Made by a program: the position numbers and the translations under genes. DNA of 64,000 nt, taken from NCBI RefSeq assembly GCF_015351475.1, contig NZ_JADKPR010000028.1:1-64000 (forward strand), given 5' to 3'. Under the pieces are notes generated by a model, which saw only the letters and a list, made by a program, of their open reading frames with translations, did not search any database and had not been told where the DNA came from. Below, in pieces: positions 52,856 to 63,400 of the stretch. Position 1 is the stretch's first letter. The number at the start of each line of letters is the position of its first letter. The stretch is from Flavobacterium sp. HJJ. Its GTDB lineage: Bacteria; Bacteroidota; Bacteroidia; Flavobacteriales; Flavobacteriaceae.

Positions 52856-54964
52856 ATGACAAACGAACAACTCAAAAAACTAGAAAAAGACCTTTGGGAT
52901 TCAGCTAATTCACTACGAGCTTACGGCGGACTAAAAGCAGCCGATTATGCCGTGCCTGTTCTAGGACTTATTTTTCTACGATTTGCTGAAAATAAATACA
53001 CCCACTACGAGCCAGAAATTCTTAAAGAATTCAACGCCGAAAAAGGAACACGATTAGAAAGACCAATTGAATCAATAGCATTGTCAAAATGTGGATTCTA
53101 TTTGCCAGACTATGCACGTTACGATTATTTGCTAACGCTTCCGGGTGACGAAAGTTTGGCTAAAGCTTTGCGAAAAGCAATGGAAGGCATTGAGAAATAC
53201 CAAGACGACAAGTTCAAAGACGTTTTACCAAAAGAAGCTTACTTTGATATTGAAAAGAAGAAAGCCGACATACTACCGCAATTACTAAAAACATTCTCCG
53301 ACATTCCTAAAAATGCCACTGGAGATATTTTTGGTAAAATATACGAGTTCTTCTTGGGTGAATTTGCAATGAGTGAAGGACAAAAAGGAGGTGAATTTTT
53401 TACCCCAACTTCGGTAGTACGATTTATTGTAGAAGTTATTGAACCTTATGCAGGTAAAATATACGATCCGGCTTGTGGTTCGGGAGGTATGTTTGTACAA
53501 AGTGCCACTTTTGTAAAAGAAGCCAATCACGACCTGAATGATATTTATGTTTACGGACAAGAGTATATGGGAGAAACGGCACGTTTGGCAAAGATGAACT
53601 TGATGGTCAACAACATTCGTGGAGAAATTACCGAAACCAACTCCTATGAAAATGACCCTTATGATGGATTAGGAAAGTTTGATTTTGTAATGGCTAATCC
53701 GCCTTTTAACGTAAAATCAGTAAAAGAAAGCACCGTTAAAAACGATGAGCGTTTCTACAAATACGGCTTACCTAAAAACAAAGGTAAAAATACCAACGAT
53801 AGCATTACCGATGCCAATTACCTATGGATTTCTTTATTTGCTACTTCACTAAATGAAAAAGGAAGAGCTGGTTTTGTAATGCCAAACTCGGCTTCTGATG
53901 CTGGAAATTCTGAATATGAAATTCGAAAAAAAATTGTAGATAGTGGTATTGTAGATTGTATGGTCTCAATGCCTTCTAATATGTTTTTGACTGTAACCTT
54001 ACCGGCAACACTTTGGTTTTTTGACAAACAGAAAGTGAATACAGACCGAAAAGACAAAATTCTTTTTATCGATGCTCGAAACACGTATCATCAAATAGAT
54101 CGTGCACACCGCGAATGGAAAGAAGAGCACATTCAAAACTTAACAGCCATTGTACGTTTGTATCGTGGCGAAAATGAGCGTTATCTAGAGTTAGTTAATC
54201 ACTACATCAACCAAGCTAATGAGGCTATGGGCAAATTGCCAACGGCTTTTAACGACTATTGGACCATTATACAACAAACGATAATAAAATTACAGCATTA
54301 CACAAGAGATAGTAAAACCAAGCACAAACCCGAAGCTTTTAAAAAGATTATAGCAAGTGGTTTGCTTCAAAAAATAGAGGTATTGACATTAACAAATTTG
54401 TCATTACCTGACCCCTTGAGTGCAGTTGAAGGACAAACAAACGAACTACAACTCTCATACGCTCAACAATTAGCTGTTTATACTTCTCAACTAAAAGAAA
54501 TTGAGGCATCGCTAAAAACCAGCAAAGATAACTTGTTAGAAGTGTTAACATTGGCTGACAAACAAATTAAAGTTAAAAGCGATAAAGACTGGAATGGACT
54601 AGGTTTAAATGGTGCAAAGTTAATAGATGAACTGCAACAAATCTGGAAAAACAGTACAGAACAAGTTGACTATTGGTATGAAAATATAAATTGGTTGCAA
54701 AGCCGTTTCCCAGAAGCCAAGTATGCCGATGTAGTTGGTTTATGCAAAGTAGCTGATAAAAAAGAATATGCTGATGAGCAAGATTATTCTATGAATGCAG
54801 GAAGATTTGTTGGGGTTGAAATTGAAGATGAAAATTTAAGTAATGATGATTTTAATTTGAAATTTAAAAATAATATAAAAGAATTTGAAAAATTGAGTTT
54901 TAGAGCTTCCGAAATTGAAAAAATAATTTTATCAACTAAAAAAATATTAGTCGATGAATTTTGA
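52856..54964 (+). CDS. hsdM: Type I restriction-modification methyltransferase
   Basis: This 702-residue N6-adenine methyltransferase is the modification subunit of a type I system. It has the HsdM N-terminal helical domain (LEKDLWDSANSLRAYGGLKAADYAVPVLGLIFLRF), the SAM motif DPACGSGG at 204-211 and the catalytic NPPF at 281-284. The C-terminus has the usual YSMNAGRFVGVEIEDE. It is about 180 residues longer than compact HsdM proteins because of a helical, coiled-coil-like insert at about 425-620 (LSYAQQLAVYTSQLKEIEASL). All catalytic residues are present, unlike in the fusion protein two genes upstream. It overlaps hsdS by 11 bases. Confidence 0.96.
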   Translation: MTNEQLKKLEKDLWDSANSLRAYGGLKAADYAVPVLGLIFLRFAENKYTHYEPEILKEFNAEKGTRLERPIESIALSKCGFYLPDYARYDYLLTLPGDESLAKALRKAMEGIEKYQDDKFKDVLPKEAYFDIEKKKADILPQLLKTFSDIPKNATGDIFGKIYEFFLGEFAMSEGQKGGEFFTPTSVVRFIVEVIEPYAGKIYDPACGSGGMFVQSATFVKEANHDLNDIYVYGQEYMGETARLAKMNLMVNNIRGEITETNSYENDPYDGLGKFDFVMANPPFNVKSVKESTVKNDERFYKYGLPKNKGKNTNDSITDANYLWISLFATSLNEKGRAGFVMPNSASDAGNSEYEIRKKIVDSGIVDCMVSMPSNMFLTVTLPATLWFFDKQKVNTDRKDKILFIDARNTYHQIDRAHREWKEEHIQNLTAIVRLYRGENERYLELVNHYINQANEAMGKLPTAFNDYWTIIQQTIIKLQHYTRDSKTKHKPEAFKKIIASGLLQKIEVLTLTNLSLPDPLSAVEGQTNELQLSYAQQLAVYTSQLKEIEASLKTSKDNLLEVLTLADKQIKVKSDKDWNGLGLNGAKLIDELQQIWKNSTEQVDYWYENINWLQSRFPEAKYADVVGLCKVADKKEYADEQDYSMNAGRFVGVEIEDENLSNDDFNLKFKNNIKEFEKLSFRASEIEKIILSTKKILVDEF

Positions 54965-56216
54965 CAAAACCTCTATTGGAAATGTTTGTATTATTGGTGA
55001 TGGAGCTCACGCAAGTATTCAAAGAGTTGAATATGGAATCCCTTATTTAACATCAAAAAATTTTAATAAAGAAGGGATTAATCTTAAGCAAATTGAATAT
55101 ATATCTGAAAAAGATTATCAAAAGCATTTTAGAGAAAATTCAAAAGCATTAACAAAACCAAAAGTAAATGATTTGATTTTTTCAATTATTGGTTCAATTG
55201 GTGGTGCTTATTTATATAATTCTACAGATGAATTTGGGCTTTCAAGTAGTGTAGCTATTATTAGACCAGATTTCAACGAAGTTAATTCATCTTATTTACT
55301 TTATTATTTCAAATCTTCTTATTTACAAAAATGGGTGGAAAATATTAAAAGTGGTTCTGCTCAAGGTTTTTTAAGTTTGGAGATGATAAAAAGATTACCA
55401 TTGATTTTACCACCACTTTCAATCCAAAATAAAATCGCCTCCATTCTATCTGCTTACGATGAATTAATTGAAAACAACAAACAACGCATCAAGCTATTAG
55501 AAGAAATGGCAGAAGAAATCTACAAAGAATGGTTTGTGCGTTTGCGTTTTCCAGGTTATGAAAACACAAAAATTGTTGATGGTTTGCCGGAAGGTTGGGA
55601 AGAAAAAGAATTTGATTTTTTTGGTGATATAGTGACTGGAAAAACTCCATCAACCTTTAATGAAGAATATTATAATGGTACAATCCCATTTGTAAAAACT
55701 CCCGATATTAAAGATTTTCCTTATGTAATCTCTACAAATGAAACTCTTTCAGATTTTGGTGCAAACTCTCAAAAGAATAAATTTATCAAAAAAAATAGTT
55801 TAATCGTAAGTTGCATTGGAAGTGCAGGTGCATACGCATTATCTTCAAGAGATTGTCAAACAAATCAGCAAATAAACTCTATCGTATTTTATAAAGAACA
55901 GTATTCTTTTTATTTTTATTGTTTTGCCTATAATTTAAAACCATTGCTTGATAACTTAGGAAGTAATGGAGCTACAATGACAAATGTTAACAAGAGTAAA
56001 TTTGAAAAAATGAAAATAATTCTTCCAGAAGAAAAAACATTATTAGCCTTTCACAATTTAATTAAAAATAATTTCGAATTAATATTGAATCTTCAAGAGA
56101 AAAACCAGCTTCTCCAAGAAACCCGCGATTTGTTATTGCCCCGATTAATAAGCGGTAAGTTGAGTGTGGAGCATTTGGTAGAAAAAGAGGAAGAATTAGG
56201 AATGGTTGCAGAATAA
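54954..56216 (+). CDS. hsdS: Type I restriction-modification specificity subunit
   Basis: This 420-residue HsdS has two target-recognition domains, each followed by a long helix. The central conserved helix is LPPLSIQNKIASILSAYDEL continuing into the ENNKQRIKLLEEMAEEIYKE region near 160-195. The C-terminal one is near 375-410 (NQLLQETRDLLLPRLISGKL). Each domain reads half of a bipartite DNA target for HsdM and HsdR. The start ATG at 54954 lies inside hsdM, so translation is coupled. Target-recognition parts are the most variable part of the operon and the target cannot be deduced. Confidence 0.94.
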   Translation: MNFDKTSIGNVCIIGDGAHASIQRVEYGIPYLTSKNFNKEGINLKQIEYISEKDYQKHFRENSKALTKPKVNDLIFSIIGSIGGAYLYNSTDEFGLSSSVAIIRPDFNEVNSSYLLYYFKSSYLQKWVENIKSGSAQGFLSLEMIKRLPLILPPLSIQNKIASILSAYDELIENNKQRIKLLEEMAEEIYKEWFVRLRFPGYENTKIVDGLPEGWEEKEFDFFGDIVTGKTPSTFNEEYYNGTIPFVKTPDIKDFPYVISTNETLSDFGANSQKNKFIKKNSLIVSCIGSAGAYALSSRDCQTNQQINSIVFYKEQYSFYFYCFAYNLKPLLDNLGSNGATMTNVNKSKFEKMKIILPEEKTLLAFHNLIKNNFELILNLQEKNQLLQETRDLLLPRLISGKLSVEHLVEKEEELGMVAE

Positions 56217-56244
56217 AGAACTGAATATAAATAGAAAATAGAGC

Positions 56245-58083
56245 ATGAGTAGCACAACACCATTAATAGATTTATTCGGCAAAAAATTCATAATCCCGCA
56301 TTACCAGCGTGGGTATAGATGGGAAGAGCAAGAAGTTACCGAACTTTTGGATGATATTTGGAATTTTATGAATACTTCCAACAATGGCGAATTCTATTGT
56401 TTGCAGCCTATTGTGGTTCAAAAAATTAAAGAAAATGAATTCAATGTGCTAGATGGTCAACAACGATTAACAACGTTGTACTTAATACTTGTTTATTTAG
56501 AATCGGTAAGATTTGAAAATGGATATAATCAAGAACTGTTTACTTTAAACTACGATACAAGAGATAAATGTGAAGTTTTTTTAAGAGATAGAACTTTCAT
56601 AACTACTATTGACGAATCAAACATAGATTTTCAACACATTTGTAATAGTTACAAATACATTGACACTTGGTTTAAAAGTCACCCAGGAGCAAAAATAAAA
56701 TTAGTTCCAATTTTGCTTGACGATAACGGTCCAGGTAATAAAAACATACGATTTATTTGGTATGACGTACAGCAAGAAAAAAATCCAATCGATGTTTTTA
56801 TTCGTTTAAATGTAGGTAAAATTGCATTAACCGATGCCGAATTAATAAAAGCGCTGTTATTACAAAGTGACAAATACCATCCAGACGATTTAAAAATCAA
56901 TAAAATGAAATTGTTTGAAATCGCTACCGAATGGGACACGATAGAATATACCTTGCAAGAAGAAGCGTTCTGGTATTTTTTGAGTAACGATGAAAATACA
57001 AAACCTACACACATTGAATTTATTTTTGATGCTATTGCCAATAAGATTTTTAGAGAGAAAAAGTATTTTGAAACTAAACCATTAAAACATGCAACTTTTC
57101 TAATACTTTCTGCCTATTTACAAGATGTAATAACCAACGAAAATAAATCACGAATTGAAGCAGTAAAGCACATTTGGGAAATGGTTATTGAATATTTTGA
57201 ATACTACAAAGAATGGTTTGAAAACAGACAACTCTATCATTACATTGGTTATCTCATTGAATCAAAAGGAAGTAATATTATTGATACTCTGATTAAAGAA
57301 TCGAAAGTGCGAACAAAAAAATCTTTCGTAAGCTATCTTGAAGGCGAAATCAAAGGCGTAATTAAAATTAATTCAAAACATAAAGACGCAAGTGGAAACA
57401 GTATTGATGTTAATCTAAAAGATTTGTGTTACGAAAACGAGAACCAAAAATCAAATGATAAACCTCTAATTATCAAAATTTTGTTTCTGCATAATGTAAT
57501 AGCTACATTAAAATCGGAAAAAGAAAAAGCCAAATTTCCTTTCAATCTTTACAAAAAAACTAAAAAGAATGAAAAGTGGAGCTTAGAGCACATTCACGCT
57601 CAAAACGCTGAAAACATAACAAAACCAGAGCAACAAAAATCTTGGTTGCAAGACCATATAAAATCATTGACCAATACAAATGATGCTCAGTTTGATAGCA
57701 TAATTAAAAAAATGAATGCAGCTTTAATTGATGATAATTTAGACAAAGAAGAGTTTAATAAAATTGTAACTTATGTCTATTCATTAATCAATAAAATAGC
57801 TGGTATTACAGAGAAAAATACGCATCAGATTGATAATTTATGTCTAATAGATAAAAACACCAATAGCCAATTAAACAATTCTGTTTTTGATGTAAAAAGA
57901 GAAAAAATTAAAAAGCGAGAAGTGAAAGGGTTTTACGTTCCAATTAGTTCAAGAAATGTGTTTTTAAAAGCATATACCGATTATCCGCAAAACAATGCCT
58001 ATTGGAGACAAGAAGACAGAACTGGGTATCTTAAAAGTCTTGAAGAAACGTATGACTATTTTGTAAATGCAGCAAAAAAATAA
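56245..58083 (+). CDS. DUF262-DUF1524 (GmrSD-like) nuclease-type protein
   Basis: This 612-residue protein has an N-terminal DUF262 domain: IPHYQRGYRW at 17-26 and the NTP-binding DGQQRLTTL at 70-78. A C-terminal DUF1524 HNH-type domain has WSLEHIHAQNA at 445-455 and NLCLIDKNTNSQLNN from 531. This is the fused layout of GmrSD, type IV enzymes that cut glucosylated or otherwise modified phage DNA. The HNH histidine is present. It stands 28 bases after hsdS inside the type I operon, so it may add restriction of modified DNA. Whether it acts alone or with HsdM/S is unknown. Confidence 0.9.
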   Translation: MSSTTPLIDLFGKKFIIPHYQRGYRWEEQEVTELLDDIWNFMNTSNNGEFYCLQPIVVQKIKENEFNVLDGQQRLTTLYLILVYLESVRFENGYNQELFTLNYDTRDKCEVFLRDRTFITTIDESNIDFQHICNSYKYIDTWFKSHPGAKIKLVPILLDDNGPGNKNIRFIWYDVQQEKNPIDVFIRLNVGKIALTDAELIKALLLQSDKYHPDDLKINKMKLFEIATEWDTIEYTLQEEAFWYFLSNDENTKPTHIEFIFDAIANKIFREKKYFETKPLKHATFLILSAYLQDVITNENKSRIEAVKHIWEMVIEYFEYYKEWFENRQLYHYIGYLIESKGSNIIDTLIKESKVRTKKSFVSYLEGEIKGVIKINSKHKDASGNSIDVNLKDLCYENENQKSNDKPLIIKILFLHNVIATLKSEKEKAKFPFNLYKKTKKNEKWSLEHIHAQNAENITKPEQQKSWLQDHIKSLTNTNDAQFDSIIKKMNAALIDDNLDKEEFNKIVTYVYSLINKIAGITEKNTHQIDNLCLIDKNTNSQLNNSVFDVKREKIKKREVKGFYVPISSRNVFLKAYTDYPQNNAYWRQEDRTGYLKSLEETYDYFVNAAKK

Positions 58084-58092
58084 AACAAATCA

Positions 58093-60408
58093 ATGAAATA
58101 TACTTTATACACATTGTTAGAAAATAATTTGGTCAAAATTCCATTGATTCAAAGAGATTATGCACAAGGTCGTGAATCTGAAATAGAGTTAAGAAGCAGT
58201 TTCATTAAAAAAATTCAAAAAATCTTAAATGAAGGAACTGAAAAGCTTAACCTAGATTTTGTATATGGTTACACCGAAAAAACTAGCCAAGGTAAAACCG
58301 ATTTTATACCACTTGATGGTCAACAAAGATTAACTACTTTGTGGTTGTTACACTGGTATTTTGCTTCTAAAGAAGGTAAATTAATAAAAGATAACAATAC
58401 CGATACAGTTAAATCAGTACTCTTAAATTTTACTTACGAAACAAGAATTTCTTCAAAAAGATTTTGCGAAAATTTAGTCTATAATCCAATTTTAAATTTA
58501 GAAAAAATTGATTCCATAAAAGAGGAAATAGTAGATTCATCTTGGTTTATGACTTCTTGGAAAAATGATCCAACAATTATTGCAATGCTCAATATGTTGG
58601 AAACAATTCATACAACATTAACTGATTCTGAAAATGTTTGGGATAAATTAACCTTAAAAGAACTTATAACATTTGACTATATTGATATTAAATCTGATGA
58701 ATTCAAATTAACCGATGAATTATACATAAAAATGAATTCAAGAGGAAAACCATTAACACCTTTTGAAAATTTTAAAGCCATTTTCTCTCAACTTTTAAAT
58801 AATGATAAAACTAATTATTTTAAAGAAAAAGTTGATTTCAAAGGAGCCAAGGTTACTTATCAAGAATATTTTGCATTTAATATTGATGGTAAATGGGTTG
58901 ATTTATTTTGGGATTACAGAAAAGTAAGCGATAAAGGTTTAGATGAAAATATTTTAAATTTTTTCTACTATATCGCAGAAATGCTTCATTATAAGAATAA
59001 TAAAGACGACAATTTTATCAAGAATTTCGATTCATTAAAAACGGTTTATGCTGATAAAAATAATGTTGATTTTCTTTTCAATTCACTTGATTTATTGTCA
59101 AGTGTAAAATCTATTGATTCGTTTTTTAATGAACTCTTTTGTAATAATGAATATATTCTTGGCAAAGTAAAATTGTTTGATGACAAGAGTACCGATTTAT
59201 TTTTAAGAGCATTCACTGACAATCAATTTGATGTAAAGCAAAGAGTGCTTCTATATGCTGTTTTAGAATTTTGTATAGAAACAAATACGCTAATTCCGGA
59301 TAAGAAATTAAAGGATTTTATTAGAATAACAAGAAATTTACTTTCAAGAATTCGACAAGTAAGCACAAAAAAAAGGATTGAATACACTTCCAATTTAAGG
59401 TTGCCAAACTTTTTTGATTATTCTAAATTCATTGAAGAATTTGTGCAGTTAATCAAAACAAATCAAAACAAAAGTGTATTCCAATTATTTACAGAAAACA
59501 AACTAAAAGGATTTACAAAAGAAGCGATTGATGCAGAAAAAAATAAAATAGCTTCTATTCTTAAAAACAATCAAGAAGAAGAAAGTATTATCAAACTAGA
59601 GGAACATTATTATTTAGAAGGCATCACTGATAATTTTGACATTGAAGCTGTTGATATTGAAAAATATGTGACAGCCTTTTATGAAATTTGGGAACTTAAA
59701 GAAACTAATAATTCACTATTAGTAAGAGCATTATTAACACACGGTGACTTTTCAGTACTTACACACGATTATTCTAGCTTGGGACAAATTTGGTATTTTG
59801 GTGCAAAAGATTATTGGAATCGAATACTTGCAACAACAGACAAAGAAGAACAAAAGAAAATAAAAACGGTTATTAGCTCTTTTTTAGAAGAATATATAAA
59901 TCTCCCAGAAAAGACAGTATCTGACAAATTAAACAAAATGATTAAAAACTTTAAACATATTGAAAAAGATTGGCAGTATTATTTTATTAAATACAACGAG
60001 ATTACTTCTATTTACTACGATAAATTTAATTTGTTTAGTTGGACTGATGCAATTGGTTTTAACATAAATAGTTTGGGAAATTCAGGGAAACAACCATTAG
60101 CATCATATCATTTAAATCCTTATTTAATTACTATCAAACAAAGATTAATCCACGAGAAAAAATTAGAATTATTCTCTGGTCGATACACCGATGATTTAAG
60201 TTGTTTAAGAATACCAAAAAACATAGATATCTATTGTTTTGAAGATGGATATGATATTTACAATTTAGATAAGCATTCAAAATCTGAATTACTAATTAAA
60301 AAATTTAATCTTAAAAAAATAGGAGATCATTACGTTTTAAAAGAAACAAAAACAAAAGACAAAATTGAGATTGCTATTGATTTTTGTCAAGAAGCTTTAT
60401 TAAAATAA
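58093..60408 (+). CDS. Second DUF262 protein, no HNH seen
   Basis: This 771-residue protein also has a DUF262 domain: IPLIQRDYAQGR at 16-27 and DGQQRLTTLW at 75-84, with LYIKMNSRGKPLTPFENFKA further on. Unlike the neighbour it lacks a visible DUF1524 HNH motif; its C-terminal half has only scattered charged helices and WSWT/FSWTD-like patches. It starts 9 bases after the first DUF262 gene. Paired DUF262 proteins may form a complex in which one hydrolyses nucleotide and the other cuts DNA; that is inference. Function otherwise unknown. Confidence 0.85.
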   Translation: MKYTLYTLLENNLVKIPLIQRDYAQGRESEIELRSSFIKKIQKILNEGTEKLNLDFVYGYTEKTSQGKTDFIPLDGQQRLTTLWLLHWYFASKEGKLIKDNNTDTVKSVLLNFTYETRISSKRFCENLVYNPILNLEKIDSIKEEIVDSSWFMTSWKNDPTIIAMLNMLETIHTTLTDSENVWDKLTLKELITFDYIDIKSDEFKLTDELYIKMNSRGKPLTPFENFKAIFSQLLNNDKTNYFKEKVDFKGAKVTYQEYFAFNIDGKWVDLFWDYRKVSDKGLDENILNFFYYIAEMLHYKNNKDDNFIKNFDSLKTVYADKNNVDFLFNSLDLLSSVKSIDSFFNELFCNNEYILGKVKLFDDKSTDLFLRAFTDNQFDVKQRVLLYAVLEFCIETNTLIPDKKLKDFIRITRNLLSRIRQVSTKKRIEYTSNLRLPNFFDYSKFIEEFVQLIKTNQNKSVFQLFTENKLKGFTKEAIDAEKNKIASILKNNQEEESIIKLEEHYYLEGITDNFDIEAVDIEKYVTAFYEIWELKETNNSLLVRALLTHGDFSVLTHDYSSLGQIWYFGAKDYWNRILATTDKEEQKKIKTVISSFLEEYINLPEKTVSDKLNKMIKNFKHIEKDWQYYFIKYNEITSIYYDKFNLFSWTDAIGFNINSLGNSGKQPLASYHLNPYLITIKQRLIHEKKLELFSGRYTDDLSCLRIPKNIDIYCFEDGYDIYNLDKHSKSELLIKKFNLKKIGDHYVLKETKTKDKIEIAIDFCQEALLK

Positions 60409-60429
60409 TTTCCATAAGATACTATTACT

Positions 60430-63400
60430 ATGGCATATCTAAACGAATCACATATTGAAGAAGCCGATATCAATTTCTTTATAGAAAAATTGGGTTACAC
60501 ACACATCAATGCTTGGGAGAAAAAACTAATCGGTAGAGAAACACTCAAAGATGTAGTATTACTTGACCAATTGAGACATAGTTTAGAAAAGCTAAATAAG
60601 CATTTACCTAGTGAATGTATTGACCATGCTATTTATGAATTGACAAAAAGTAGAGCTACACTTACACCTATAATGGCCAACAAAGAACTGTATGAATTAA
60701 TTAAAAATGGCGTACAGGTTGAATACAAAAATGAATTGGGTAGAGAAGAAAATGATTATGTAAAAGTTATTGACTTTAATCAAAAAACAGCCAATGATTT
60801 TTTATTGGTTTCTCAATTAAGTATCGAATATCAGGAAACGCAAAACATTACACGAAGACCTGATTTATTGTTATATGTCAATGGTTTACCATTGGTAATG
60901 ATTGAATTAAAAAATGCTACAGAAAAAGTAAAAGTTGGATTTGATAAAAACCTTAAAGATTACAAACGAGATATTCCACAATTATTTTGGTACAATTTAT
61001 TTGTGTGTGTTTCCAACGGAATACAAACCAGAGTGGGTAGTTTTAATGCACCTTGGGATCATTTCTTTTCTTGGTTAAAACTAACTGACACAGCCATAAC
61101 GCACGACCAACCTACAAAAGAGGAAATTGAAATAGAAAGTCAAAAAACAGGAGAGCATTTAAGTCTAAAAATATTTGGAGAAGGACTTTGTAGAAAAGAA
61201 AGCCTATTAGATTATTTTGAAAACTTTGTGTTATTCCACAAAAACAAGGTGAAAATTATTGCCAAAAATCACCAATATTTGGGTGTTAATAATGCTATAC
61301 TTGCCTTGCAGAATAAAGAAATAAATAAGGGTAAATTAGGTATATTTTGGCACACACAAGGTTCTGGAAAATCCTATTCAATGATTTTCTTTTCAAAAAA
61401 AATCCATCGAAAAGTTACCGGAAATTGGTCTTTTTTAGTCATAACAGATCGTAAAGATTTAGATAGTCAGATTTATAGAAACTTTCTAGAAACAGATGTA
61501 ATTGTAGAAACCAAAGACCAAAAGGAGAATTATTTCAGACCAAAAGACAAAGAAAAACTACGGGAATATCTCCAATCCAACAGAGCGTATGTCTTTACAC
61601 TAATTTTTAAATTCGGTATTGAAAGCGGAAAAACATATCCACAACTAACAGAAAGAAACGATTGGATTGTAATTGTTGATGAAGCCCATAGAACGCAATA
61701 CAAGAGCTTGGCAGAAAATATGCGTATAGCATTACCAAATGCGCAATACATAGCTTTTACAGGAACACCATTACTGAAAAGTGAATTGACAAAAGATTGG
61801 TTTGGTTCCTATATTTCAGAATACAATTTTGCACAAAGTATCGAGGATGGTGCAACAGTGCCTATTTTCTACAAAAAAAGTGTGCCTAGAGTAGAACAAG
61901 TTAATCCTGATTTGGTCGGTGAAGCTGCTGAAATTCTCGAAGATGAAAACCTTACTGAAGAACAAAAAAGTAAATTAGACAAAGAGTTTTCTACTATGTT
62001 AAATGTTGTCCGACGAGACGACAGATTAGAAGAAATTGCAAAGCATATTGTCAAACATTTTCCATATCGTTTAGATGTCTTAGATGAAGAAGACAGAAGA
62101 CGACCAATGAAAGCAATGGTAATTAGCATTGATAAATTCACTGCGGTCAAAATGTATGACAAAGTACAATACCACCTAAAGGAAGAAATCAAAGACTTAA
62201 GAAAGAAAATAGCAATCGAAACCAATCCTGAACTAAAAACAAGATATGAAAAGGCAATCGCTTTTATGACAGAAACCAAAATGGCAGTGGTAATAAGTCA
62301 AGAAGGAAGCGATAAAGAAGAAGAAAAAGCATTTAGTGAAGCAGGCTTAAATATTAGAACACACAGACAATTGTTAGACAATCCAGATGAAGACGGCAGA
62401 AACATCGAAGATTATTTTAAAGACCCAAATAATACGTACAGAATCGTTTTTGTAACAGCAATGTGGATGACTGGTTTTGATGCACCATCAGTTTCAACGC
62501 TGTATTTAGATAAACCGTTACAAAATCATACGTTAATGCAAACTATTGCAAGAACAAATCGAGTTATTGAAGGTAAAAAGAATGGTTTAGTAATAGATTA
62601 TTTTGGAGTTTTTAGAAATCTTAAAATAGCATTGGCTGCCTATGCAGAAGGAACTAAAGGTAGAAAAAATGAAGATGATGAAGACGAATATCCTGCAAAG
62701 GAATTTGAAGAGTTGTTATGCTTATTGGACCAGGCAATTATTGAAGCAAAATTATTTTGTACGGAATTAGGTGCCGATTTAGATAAAATTCTTTCAATGG
62801 GCGAAAGAGGTTTTAAAGAAATAGAATTATTCCAAGAATATGCGAATATTATTTTAGCTAAAGATGAACACAGAAAGCAATTAGGATTATTTGTAAATAC
62901 AATTGTTTCATTATATGATTCAGCAAAACCCGAAGTATATGAATTTCCTATTGTAAAAAAGAATAGAGATGTATTGCAATATCTTAGAGATGTTGTTGAT
63001 AGAAACATAGATCAAGACGAAGCTGTAGAAAGGGCTAAGAAAAAAATAGAAGAATTACTAGATACAAGCGTTGTGGGCAAAGGTGACTTACAAGATCCTT
63101 CAAATTTTGAGTACAAAATAGATTCATCTAAACAAATCGATTTAAGTAAATTAAATTTTGAATTATTAAGAAGTGAGTTTCCAGATAAAAAGCATAAAAA
63201 TATTCAGTTTGCTGATTTAAGAGAATTGCTTGAGATTAAGTTAAAGCAAATGTTAGCTCAAAATAAAACACGAGGGTCATTTTTAGAAAATTTTCAAAAG
63301 ATTATAGATGAATACAACTCCGGTAGTATTTCTATTGAAGAAGCTTACGAAGAATTAATTAAGCAGGCTGAAGCGATGAATGAAGAGCAAAAAAGAGCTG

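Noticed and set aside
61869..62279. 136-residue open frame opposite hsdR
   Set aside because: It is Ser-rich antisense sequence of a well-supported gene; such frames arise from the codon use of lysine- and glutamate-rich proteins.
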